A stretch of 64,000 bases of DNA, from positions 2,046,001 through 2,110,000 of the forward strand of contig NZ_CP033325.1 of NCBI RefSeq assembly GCF_003710105.1. The letters run 5' to 3'. How positions within the stretch are numbered: the first letter of the stretch is position 1; every line of letters starts with the position of its first letter. The notes below the pieces were generated by a model, which did no database searches, was not told the origin of the DNA, and saw nothing but the letters and a program-made list of their open reading frames with translations. The stretch is from Georgenia faecalis. Lineage in GTDB: Bacteria; Actinomycetota; Actinomycetes; Actinomycetales; Actinomycetaceae. Below are positions 42,594 through 49,787 of this stretch, in pieces. The translations under genes were made by a program, and so were the position numbers.

Positions 42594-43298
42594 ATGCTCG
42601 GAACGGTTCTCGCGCTCGGTGGCGGTGGCTTCTCGATGTCCGACGACGGGACGTCCGCCCTCGACGACTTCCTCCTCGACCTGACCGGCGCCGCTCGACC
42701 CCGGGTCTGCTTCGTCCCCACGGCGAGCGGTGACGACAACGACTACAGCCGCCGGTTCGAGGCCGCGTTCGCCGACCGGGCCGAGACGTCGGTGCTCTCG
42801 CTGTTCTCCCACGAGCCCTGGGGCTACCGCGACCCCCGCATGCTGCTCGAGCAGGACGTGATCTACGTCGGAGGAGGGTCGACGGCGAACCTGCTCGCCG
42901 TCTGGCGCCTCCACGGCCTGCCGGAGCTCCTCCGTGAGGCGGCCGCCAACGGCACCGTGCTCGCCGGCGTCAGTGCCGGCATGAACTGCTGGTTCGAGGG
43001 GGCGTCGACCGACTCGTTCGGGCCGCTGGCCCCGTTGCCGGACGGCCTCGGCCTCCTGCGCGGCAGCGCCTGCCCGCACTACCTCGGAGAACCCGGACGG
43101 CGCGAGAAGTACCTCGGCTGGGTGGCCGACGGCGTGCTCGGTGACGGCTACGCCGCCGACGACCACGCGGCCCTGCTGTTCCGCGACGGCGAGCTCGTCG
43201 AGGCCGTGGCAGAACAGGACGGCCGCCCCGTGGTCCGGGTGGAGCGCCGGGGTGACCAGGCGGTGGAGACCGAGGTGCCCGTCCGCCGGCTCGCGTGA
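42594..43298 (+). CDS. Peptidase S51 (peptidase E / cyanophycinase-like)
   Basis: 234-aa serine hydrolase of clan PC. The nucleophile serine lies in AGVSAGMN, a YVGGGSTANLL motif precedes it, and the acid/base region is around SACPHYLGEPGRR. Peptidase E cleaves N-terminal Asp dipeptides and cyanophycinases cleave cyanophycin dipeptides; the short length and lack of a signal peptide favour a cytosolic peptidase E-like enzyme. Start ATG 42594; the longer frame from 42564 adds nothing conserved. It is convergent with an MFS gene 32 bp away. Confidence 0.84.
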   Translation: MLGTVLALGGGGFSMSDDGTSALDDFLLDLTGAARPRVCFVPTASGDDNDYSRRFEAAFADRAETSVLSLFSHEPWGYRDPRMLLEQDVIYVGGGSTANLLAVWRLHGLPELLREAAANGTVLAGVSAGMNCWFEGASTDSFGPLAPLPDGLGLLRGSACPHYLGEPGRREKYLGWVADGVLGDGYAADDHAALLFRDGELVEAVAEQDGRPVVRVERRGDQAVETEVPVRRLA

Positions 43299-43330
43299 CG
43301 AGCCCGGCGTCAGCGCCCGGCCCGAGAGGG

Positions 43331-44548
43331 CTAGGCCGGTACGGGCACGCGCGCGTCCTCGTCGACCGGACCAGCACCCGCAGCACCCGCCGCCCGCCGC
43401 TGCCGCACCTCGAGCAGAGCCGAGCACGCGAGGAAGGCCAGGCCGACGACGGCGAGCCCAGCGCCCACGAGGTTCGGGGCGCGCAGCCCCGCACCGGCGG
43501 CGATGACCAGGCCGCCGAGCCACGCGCCGATGGTGTTCGCCATGTTGAACGCCGACTGCACGCCGGCGGAGACCATGGTCGGCGCGCCGCCGGCCTGCTC
43601 GATGATGCGCATCTGGATCGCCGGGCCCATGCCCAGGCTGGCGAACCCGAGGAGGAAGAGCAGCGCGATCGCGGCGGGGGCGCTGTGCAGGAGCGCCGCG
43701 AGGCCGGCGAGGACCGCGATGACGAGCACGATCCCTCCGGCGAGGGTCCCGAGCGTGCTGCGGTCCGCGAGCCGCCCGCCGACGACGGAACCGACCGTCA
43801 TCCCGACGCCGACGACGACGAGCACCCACGGCACCGCCGACTCCTGCAGCCCCGACACGTCGGTGAGCATGGGGGCGACGTAGCTGTAGGCGGCGAACAA
43901 CCCGCCCATCCCGAAGACGACGACGGCGAGCGTGAGCAGCACCTGCGGCCTCGCGAAGGACGCGAGCTCGGCGCGCAGCGATCCGGTCGCCGAGCTGCCG
44001 GCGTCGTCCCGGGGGGCGAGGGCCGCGACGGCGAGGGTCGCGGCGAGGCCGATGAACGCCACGACCGCGAAGGTCCAGCGCCAGCCGACGCTCTGCGCGA
44101 CGAACGTGCCCACCGGGACGCCGACGACGTTGGCGAGGGTGAGGCCGAGCATGACGGTCGCCATCGCCCGGCCACGGCGCTGCGGGTCCACCAGCGCCGC
44201 GGCGACGAGGACGGCGACGCCGAAGAACGCGCCGTGCGGCAGGCCGCTGAGGAAGCGGGTGGCCAGCAGGGTCTCGTGCGTGGGCGCGAGCGCGGACAGG
44301 AGGTTGCCGACGGTGAAGAGCACGAGCAGACCGACGAGCGTCCACCGGCGCGCCAGTCGCACCGTCAGCGCCGTCAGCAGCGGTGCCCCGACGACGACGC
44401 CGAGCGCGTAGCCGGAGATGTACTGCCCGGCGGTGGGCACGTCGACACCGAGGTCGCCGGCCACGTTGGGCAGCATGCCCATCATGACGAACTCGGTGGT
44501 CCCGATTCCGAAGGCGCCGAGGGCAAGGGCCAGGATGGCGATGGGCAC
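43331..44548 (-). CDS. MFS transporter, DHA1 family (drug or sugar efflux type)
   Basis: 405-aa 12-helix major facilitator. Family motifs are GIGTTEFVMMGMLP near the N-terminus, RLARRWTLVGLL in loop 2-3 and GALLAGG-like GGLVIAAGAG near the end. It resembles AraJ/YdhP-type arabinose or drug exporters (GTTEFV is typical). Start GTG 44548, with GGAG about 10 nt upstream, removes a non-conserved N-terminal extension. The upstream region is shared with the divergent MFS gene at 44958. Substrate unknown. Confidence 0.87.
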   Translation of the reverse strand: MPIAILALALGAFGIGTTEFVMMGMLPNVAGDLGVDVPTAGQYISGYALGVVVGAPLLTALTVRLARRWTLVGLLVLFTVGNLLSALAPTHETLLATRFLSGLPHGAFFGVAVLVAAALVDPQRRGRAMATVMLGLTLANVVGVPVGTFVAQSVGWRWTFAVVAFIGLAATLAVAALAPRDDAGSSATGSLRAELASFARPQVLLTLAVVVFGMGGLFAAYSYVAPMLTDVSGLQESAVPWVLVVVGVGMTVGSVVGGRLADRSTLGTLAGGIVLVIAVLAGLAALLHSAPAAIALLFLLGFASLGMGPAIQMRIIEQAGGAPTMVSAGVQSAFNMANTIGAWLGGLVIAAGAGLRAPNLVGAGLAVVGLAFLACSALLEVRQRRAAGAAGAGPVDEDARVPVPA

Positions 44549-44957
44549 AGGTGAAAGCTCCTCAGGGGAATGCCGTGGAGTCGGGTGCCCCCGACCGGGG
44601 GCCACACGGGGGCGCCGTCACGCGGGGGCGCCAGCGGTTCGCCGGCACAGGCACGGCTCCCTCGGCCACGCTAGGCGGGTCCGACGGCGCGCCGCGCGTC
44701 AGGCCGAAGTGTGGACCTGAGCGATGCGTCACACCCCCGGACGAGAGATGCGTGACACCCGTCGACGAACGGTGGTGGCCGCCGTCGTCGCCCGGCATAA
44801 ATCGCCGCCCCTCGGGGTTGCGCAAAAAGCCTGGCGGACGCCGGGTAGGGCGACCGTAGACTCCACCCCCGGTGCGCGACGCTGCCCCTGCGGGCGGGAG
44901 CGTCGCCGTCGTGGGGGCATCGCGGCCGTCCGAACCACTTCCCCCAGGAGCCGCACC
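44549..44957. other. Divergent intergenic region between two MFS genes
   Basis: 409 bp with no supported gene. A direct repeat GATGCGT(C/G)ACACCC occurs at 44723-44736 and 44747-44760. A/T-richer patches at 44798-44806 and 44823-44828 may belong to promoters. No regulator is encoded here. The long plus-strand frame starting at 44724 is only an upstream extension of the MFS gene. Confidence 0.5.
44723..44760. repeat. Pair of 14-bp direct repeats, candidate operator
   Basis: GATGCGTCACACCC (44723-44736) and GATGCGTGACACCC (44747-44760) differ at one base and are 24 bp apart. They lie in the shared promoter region of the divergent efflux genes. A GCGT-ACA pattern spaced by about two helical turns suits binding of a regulator dimer pair, but this is unproven. 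Confidence 0.45.
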
Positions 44958-46442
44958 ATGAGCGTCGATCAACGCACCACCTCGCCCGCGGGCGCCCCGT
45001 CACCAGAGGCGACCGTGTCGGCTCAGGTGAAGCTCGTCATCGGCGTGCTGCTCGTCGCCTCGTTCGTCATGATCCTCAACGAGACCGTCATGAGCGTGGC
45101 GATCCCCAACCTCATGGACGAGTTCGCCGTCACCGCGGCGACCGCGCAGTGGCTCACCACGGCGTTCATGCTCACCATGGCCGTCGTCATCCCCACGACG
45201 GGGCTCATCCTCACGCGGTTCTCCACCCGGGCCGTCTTCATCGCGGCGATGTCCACCTTCACGGTGGGTACCGCGCTGGCCGCGGTGGCCCCGCTGTTCC
45301 CGGTCCTCGTGGCCGCGCGAGTGATCCAGGCGAGCGGCACCGCCGTCATGCTCCCCCTGCTCATCACCACGGTGCTCACGTTCGTGCCGATCTCCCGCCG
45401 CGGCCGCACGATGGGGCTCATCTCCATCGTCATCGCGGTGGCGCCGGCCGTCGGCCCGACGTTCTCCGGGTTCATCCTCGCCAACCTCGGGTGGCGCTGG
45501 ATGTTCCTCACGGTGCTGCCCATCGCGGCGGCCGCGGTGATCCTCGGCGCCAAGCTCGTCAAGAACATCACCACCCCGCGGGCCGTCCCCGTCGACGTGC
45601 TCTCCATCGTGCTGTCCGCCGCCGCGTTCGGCGGGCTCATCTTCGGCCTCAGCAGCATCGGCGAGGCCACCGAGGGCAACGCCGCCATCTCCCCGGCGGT
45701 GCCCCTCGTCATCGGCGCCGCGGCCCTCACGGTCTTCGCCTGGCGCCAGATCCGCCTCCAGCGCGACGACGCGGCCCTGCTCGACCTGCGCCCCTTCCGC
45801 TCCCGCACGTTCTCCGTCGGGATCGGCATGATGCTCATCTCCATGGGCGCCCTGTTCGGGACCCTCATCCTGCTGCCGATCTTCCTGCAGAACGTCATGG
45901 GCCTCACCGCGCTGGAGACCGGCCTCGTCCTGCTGCCCGGCGGGCTCACCATGGGCCTCATCGCCCCGTTCGTCGGCCGGCTCTTCGACCGCGTCGGCCC
46001 CCGCCCGCTGGTCATCCCCGGCTCCGTCGTCGTCGCCAGCGCGCTCGGGACGATGACGCTGCTCTCGGCGAACAGCGCCACGTGGCACGTCGTCGCCGCC
46101 CACGTGATGCTGAGCATCGGCCTGGGTTGCCTCATGACCCCGCTCATGACGTCGGCGCTCGGCTCGGTGGAGCCGTCCATGTACTCCCACGGCAGCGCGA
46201 TCATGAACACGCTCCAGCAGCTCGCCGGCGGCGCCGGCACCGCGCTGTTCATCACCGTGATGAGCACCCGGACCGCCGCGGGCGTCGCCGACGGGCTCGG
46301 CGGTGTCGAGGCACAGGCCGGCGGCATCCACGACGCGTTCCTGTGCGGGGCGGCGCTGGCCGTCGTCGCCGTCGCCTTCTCGTTCCTCGTCCGCAAGCCG
46401 ACGACGGCGGGAGCCGAGCAGGTCCCGGCCGGCGTCCACTAA
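44958..46442 (+). CDS. MFS multidrug transporter, DHA2 (14-helix) family
   Basis: 494-aa drug:proton antiporter of the EmrB/QacA type. The first helix carries FVMILNETVMSVAIPNL, loop 2-3 is LTRFSTRAVFIAAM, motif C-like sequence is AVAPAVGPTFSGFIL, and helices 13-14 lie near the C-terminus. ATG 44958 follows CCAGGAG. It is divergent from another MFS gene and followed by a strong bidirectional terminator. A role in efflux of toxic compounds is likely from the family; the substrate is not known. Confidence 0.9.
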   Translation: MSVDQRTTSPAGAPSPEATVSAQVKLVIGVLLVASFVMILNETVMSVAIPNLMDEFAVTAATAQWLTTAFMLTMAVVIPTTGLILTRFSTRAVFIAAMSTFTVGTALAAVAPLFPVLVAARVIQASGTAVMLPLLITTVLTFVPISRRGRTMGLISIVIAVAPAVGPTFSGFILANLGWRWMFLTVLPIAAAAVILGAKLVKNITTPRAVPVDVLSIVLSAAAFGGLIFGLSSIGEATEGNAAISPAVPLVIGAAALTVFAWRQIRLQRDDAALLDLRPFRSRTFSVGIGMMLISMGALFGTLILLPIFLQNVMGLTALETGLVLLPGGLTMGLIAPFVGRLFDRVGPRPLVIPGSVVVASALGTMTLLSANSATWHVVAAHVMLSIGLGCLMTPLMTSALGSVEPSMYSHGSAIMNTLQQLAGGAGTALFITVMSTRTAAGVADGLGGVEAQAGGIHDAFLCGAALAVVAVAFSFLVRKPTTAGAEQVPAGVH

Positions 46443-46465
46443 CAGCGGTACTGAAGACCGACAGA

Positions 46466-46498
46466 CGAGGGCCGGGCGACGCGTTCGCCCGGCCCTCG
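46466..46498. terminator. Bidirectional terminator hairpin
   Basis: Perfect 14-bp stem CGAGGGCCGGGCGA / TCGCCCGGCCCTCG with loop CGCGT, placed between the 3' ends of the convergent MFS (ends 46442) and methyltransferase (ends 46524) genes. Its position serves both transcripts. Confidence 0.8.
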
Positions 46499-46523
46499 CC
46501 TGTCGGAGGACGTAGCCGCCGGC

Positions 46524-47135
46524 TCAGACGGCCCGGCGGGCGACGGCCATGAACACGGAGTAGGGCACGCCGTCCTTGACGAGCTCGCCGCAGTCCTCCA
46601 CGGACACGTCGCTCAGGCCGGCCTCGGCGAGCTGGGCCGTGAGCTCCGCGCGGTCGAACCCGGGGTGGCCGCCGAAGTCGGCGCCGTGGAAGCCGGTGTC
46701 CTCCCGGTCCATGTCGGCGATGCACAGGTAGCCGGTGGGCACGAGAAGCTCGACGAACCGGCGCAGGACCCCCGCGATGTCGCGGACGTGGTGGAGCACG
46801 AGGGACGTGACGACGACCTCGAACTGCTCGTCCGGGGCGGGCTGCGTCTCCAGGTCGAGGTCCCACACCCGGGCGCCCGGGAGCACACCGGCGTCGATCT
46901 TCTCCTGGATGACCGCCCGCATGCCGGCGGAGTTGTCCGCGAGCGTCACGGCCCCGACGCGGTCCACCAGCGCCTGGGTGACCAGGCCGGTGCCGGCGCC
47001 GTACTCGAGCAGCCGCATCTCGTGGTCGAGGGGCACGGCGTGCGCGACGGCGTCGGCCACCCCCCGCGCGCGGGCGACCTTGGCCTCGTCGTTGTCCCAG
47101 TCAGCGGCAATGGCGTCGAAATGCTCGGATCCCAT
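46524..47135 (-). CDS. Class I SAM-dependent methyltransferase
   Basis: 203-aa methyltransferase. SAM motif I is LLEYGAGTGL, motif II/III lies around VTLADNS, and the post-motif VVTSLVLHHVRD resembles small-molecule methyltransferases of the UbiE/Methyltransf_11 group. There is no targeting signal. ATG 47135 gives the full N-terminal FDAIAADWDNDEAKV segment typical of the family. The transcript is independent, with a terminator beyond the stop. Substrate unknown. Confidence 0.85.
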   Translation of the reverse strand: MGSEHFDAIAADWDNDEAKVARARGVADAVAHAVPLDHEMRLLEYGAGTGLVTQALVDRVGAVTLADNSAGMRAVIQEKIDAGVLPGARVWDLDLETQPAPDEQFEVVVTSLVLHHVRDIAGVLRRFVELLVPTGYLCIADMDREDTGFHGADFGGHPGFDRAELTAQLAEAGLSDVSVEDCGELVKDGVPYSVFMAVARRAV

Positions 47136-47222
47136 GGGGACACAGTGCCACCTCGGGCGAGGACCGCCGCGCGCTCGACGTCGGCGCCGTCCGTGGCGAG
47201 TGCTCCCCTCGCGCGCCGCCCG

Positions 47223-47534
47223 TCAGGCGGGGTCAGTGCCCAGCCGCTCCTCGACGCGCTCGACCTTCGCGGTGAGCTGGCCGTCGTGCCCGGGGCGCAG
47301 GTCGGCCTTGAGGACCAGGCTCACGCGCGGGCTGAACGCCGCGACGGCGTCGCACGCCGCCTTGATGACGGGCATGACCTCGTCCCACTCCCCCTCGATG
47401 GTGGTGAACATCGAGGTGGTCTCGTTCGGCAGGCCGGAGGCGCGAACCACCCGGATGGCCGCGGCGACCGCCTCGGAGACCGAACCGTCGGCGGCGTCGG
47501 TGACGGTCGGGGCCACGGAGAAGGCGAAGAGCAT
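47223..47534 (-). CDS. MTH1187/YkoF-type thiamine-binding protein
   Basis: 103-aa ferredoxin-fold protein of the MTH1187 (DUF77) family, members of which bind thiamine or related ligands and form tetramers. Family pattern seen: MLFAFSVAPTV, SVSEAVAAAIRVVRASGLP, METxxx-like TTSMFTTIEGEWDEVM and a C-terminal VSLVLKADLRPGHDGQL. Starts are either ATG 47534 or ATG 47543 (three codons longer); neither has a clear ribosome site. The gene stands alone. A regulatory or carrier role is all that the family suggests. Confidence 0.8.
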   Translation of the reverse strand: MLFAFSVAPTVTDAADGSVSEAVAAAIRVVRASGLPNETTSMFTTIEGEWDEVMPVIKAACDAVAAFSPRVSLVLKADLRPGHDGQLTAKVERVEERLGTDPA

Positions 47535-47625
47535 GCGGCACATGCTAGGCGCGGGTCCTAGCGCCGGCCCGGCGGCCGGGGCACGCGGGGCTGGCTCCGC
47601 CGGGGGACGGCAGCGCGGCGGGCGG

Positions 47626-48066
47626 TCAGGCGGTGCGCAGCACCAGGAGGAACTGGCCGCCGCCCGGCTCGACCTGCGTGGTGAACGCCCGGTCGGGGGC
47701 GAAGCGCGACAGCCGGTCCACGAGCCACGCGGCGGCGGCGTCGGCGTCCTGGCGGCTCGGGCAGCGCGCCACCACCTCGCGACCACCCTTGCGCCCGAGG
47801 CGCTCCACGGTCGCGACGATCGGGGCGGGGTCGACGACGAAGAGGTCCGGCGACCACGGCACCACCGGCGTCACCGCGCCCTTGCGCGTGTTGCAGGCGC
47901 GGTGGGCGAGCCGCTCGACGGCGGGTGCGCCCTTCTTCGGCTTGGCCATCCCGAGGTCCACGCTGGGGCCGCGGTCGGAGTTCACCGAGGCGTCCGGGTC
48001 CACCGGCTCGTCGCACAGCCAGCAGCGCCAGGAGTCTCGGTCGCCCACGGCGGTCAGGTTGCTCAT
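47626..48066 (-). CDS. Small zinc-knuckle protein, HNH-like N-terminus
   Basis: 146-aa protein. The N-terminal 65 residues hold a treble-clef or HNH-like arrangement: CWLCDEPVDPDASVN, a Ser/Asp-rich stretch and ERLAHRACNTRKGA. The two cysteine pairs and the histidine could bind zinc and resemble the core of HNH nucleases that mark discarded-label or restriction proteins. The C-terminal half (RCPSRQDADAAAAWLVDRL) looks like a small alpha/beta domain of unknown function. ATG 48066 precedes the first Cys by 14 codons. Function not known. Confidence 0.7.
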   Translation of the reverse strand: MSNLTAVGDRDSWRCWLCDEPVDPDASVNSDRGPSVDLGMAKPKKGAPAVERLAHRACNTRKGAVTPVVPWSPDLFVVDPAPIVATVERLGRKGGREVVARCPSRQDADAAAAWLVDRLSRFAPDRAFTTQVEPGGGQFLLVLRTA

Positions 48067-48130
48067 AGCCGCACCGTAACCCGGGGGCCGTGAGCGATGA
48101 CTCTCGCGCCCGCCGCCGGTCTACCAGGGC

Positions 48131-48526
48131 ATGACTACTTCACCGTTCGAGAACACCACCGCTTTCTCCGGCTTCTCCGTCGACGACGTCGAGGCCGCGG
48201 CCCGCTTCTACCGGGACACCTTGGGCCTCACCGTGACCGGCGCCGGCGAGCACGGCACCGCCTTCATCGAGCTGCCGGGCGGCGCCCGAGTCCTTACTTA
48301 CGCGAAGCCCGACCACACTCCCGCGAGCTACACCGTCCTCAACTTCCCGGTGCCCGACGTCGAGGCGGCCGTCGCGGAGCTGGGGCGCCGCGGCGTGACG
48401 TTCGAGCGGTACGCCGGCACCCCGATGGAGACCGACGAGCAGGGCATCTTCCGCGGCGGCGGGCCGCTCATCGCCTGGTTCACCGACCCGGCCGGCAACG
48501 TCCTCTCGGTGCTGCAGGACTCCTGA
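48131..48526 (+). CDS. Glyoxalase/VOC superfamily protein
   Basis: 131-aa vicinal-oxygen-chelate fold protein with the usual two beta-alpha-beta-beta-beta halves: SVDDVEAAARFYRDTLGL then VPDVEAAVAELGRRGV, ending WFTDPAGNVLSVLQ. Possible metal ligands are not fully conserved, so it may be a non-enzymatic binder, an antibiotic-resistance relative or a small metalloenzyme. ATG 48131. The alcohol dehydrogenase gene follows after 141 bp with its own palindromic control site. Confidence 0.85.
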   Translation: MTTSPFENTTAFSGFSVDDVEAAARFYRDTLGLTVTGAGEHGTAFIELPGGARVLTYAKPDHTPASYTVLNFPVPDVEAAVAELGRRGVTFERYAGTPMETDEQGIFRGGGPLIAWFTDPAGNVLSVLQDS

Positions 48527-48632
48527 GCGCGTCGGACTCGCACACGGCCGCCGAGAGCACGAGCCGGCGCCCGGGGCGAGGCCCTTGGTCCCGGGGTCGG
48601 CACGCCCACCCGCGTAGCGTCGAAGCCACCAA

Positions 48633-48644
48633 AGGAACGTTCCT
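48633..48644. promoter_or_regulatory. Perfect 12-bp palindrome upstream of the dehydrogenase gene
   Basis: AGGAACGTTCCT is exactly self-complementary and lies 24-35 bp before the ATG at 48668, close to where a repressor would block transcription. The surrounding stretch to 48660 is A/T-richer. The ribosome site AAGGAG follows at 48657-48662. The regulator is unknown. Confidence 0.5.
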
Positions 48645-48667
48645 GTCACGATTGATAAGGAGCCGAC

Positions 48668-49684
48668 ATGCGGAGCGTCGTCGTCACCGGTCCGGGCACG
48701 GTCGAGATGCTGGAGGTCGAGGCACCGACCGCCGGTCCCAAGGACGTGCTCGTCAAGATGCGCGCGAGCGGGATCTGCGGCTCGGACGCGATGTACATCT
48801 CCGTGGGTGGTATCCCGCCGCACCAGGGGGCCACGCGCCTCGGCCACGAGCCCGCCGGTGAGATCTGCGAGGTCGGCGAGGAGGTCACGGGTTTCGCCGT
48901 CGGCGACCACGTCGTCTTCGACACGATGGCCTTCTCCGACGGTCTGCTGGGCAGTGGTGGCGCGCAGGGCGGCCTCTCGGAGTACGTCGTCGTCCGCGAC
49001 GCCCAGCCGGGACGTCAGCTCCGGGTCATCCCGAGCGACATCCCGTGGGAGGTCGCCGCGCTCAACGAGCCGATGGCCGTCGCCCGCCACGCCGTCAACC
49101 GGCTCGAGCTCACGCCCGGCGCCAAGGTCGTCGTGTTCGGGGCCGGCCCGATCGGCCTCGGTGCGGCCCTGTCCGCCAAGGCGGTAGGGGCCAGCCACGT
49201 CGTCGTCGTCGACATCCAGCCGAAGCGGCTGGAGACGGCGCTGAGGGTCGGCGCGGACGCCGTCATCAACTCGGCGGAGGAGGACGTCAAGGAGCGCCTC
49301 ATCGAGCTGCACGGGACCGCCGGACCGAGCTTCGTACGCGACACCCGGCCCGACACCGACGGCTACGTCGACGCCGCCGGGGCGCCCGCGGTCATCGAGT
49401 CGATCCTCCGGATGGTCAAGCACCGGGCGGTGGTCTCCATCCCGGCGGTGCACAAGAAGCCGGTGCCGGTGGACTTCGGTGACCTCCTCACCACAGAGGT
49501 CGATATCCGCCTCGCCATGGGCTACCCCACCGAGATCTTCGAGGTCACGGACGACATCATCGCCAACGTCGACAAGTACCGGGAGATCGTCAGCGACGTG
49601 CTCCCGTACGACCGCGCGCTCGAGGGGATCACGCTGGCCGGCACCCCCGGTGCCGCCGACAAGGTCGTCATCGTCATGGAGTGA
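48668..49684 (+). CDS. Zinc-type medium-chain alcohol/polyol dehydrogenase lacking the structural zinc lobe
   Basis: 338-aa MDR dehydrogenase. Catalytic zinc ligands are seen in ICGSD and LGHEPAG, and the NAD-binding motif is GAGPIGLGAAL. The four-cysteine structural-zinc lobe found in most polyol and alcohol dehydrogenases is absent: the corresponding stretch reads FDTMAFSDGLLGSGGAQ. This sets it apart from the second dehydrogenase at 52521-53531, which keeps it. Sorbitol dehydrogenases of some lineages also lack the lobe. ATG 48668 has AAGGAG 5 nt upstream, and a perfect palindrome sits just before. The substrate could be a sugar alcohol or threonine-like diol. Confidence 0.87.
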   Translation: MRSVVVTGPGTVEMLEVEAPTAGPKDVLVKMRASGICGSDAMYISVGGIPPHQGATRLGHEPAGEICEVGEEVTGFAVGDHVVFDTMAFSDGLLGSGGAQGGLSEYVVVRDAQPGRQLRVIPSDIPWEVAALNEPMAVARHAVNRLELTPGAKVVVFGAGPIGLGAALSAKAVGASHVVVVDIQPKRLETALRVGADAVINSAEEDVKERLIELHGTAGPSFVRDTRPDTDGYVDAAGAPAVIESILRMVKHRAVVSIPAVHKKPVPVDFGDLLTTEVDIRLAMGYPTEIFEVTDDIIANVDKYREIVSDVLPYDRALEGITLAGTPGAADKVVIVME

Positions 49685-49787
49685 GTGCAGGCGTGATGCG
49701 CGGCGTCGCGGGCGCTCACCGCGGCGCCGTGCGTCGCGGCCCGAGACGGGCTGCGTCCCCCGACCGACGGCGTGCGAGGCTTCCTGC

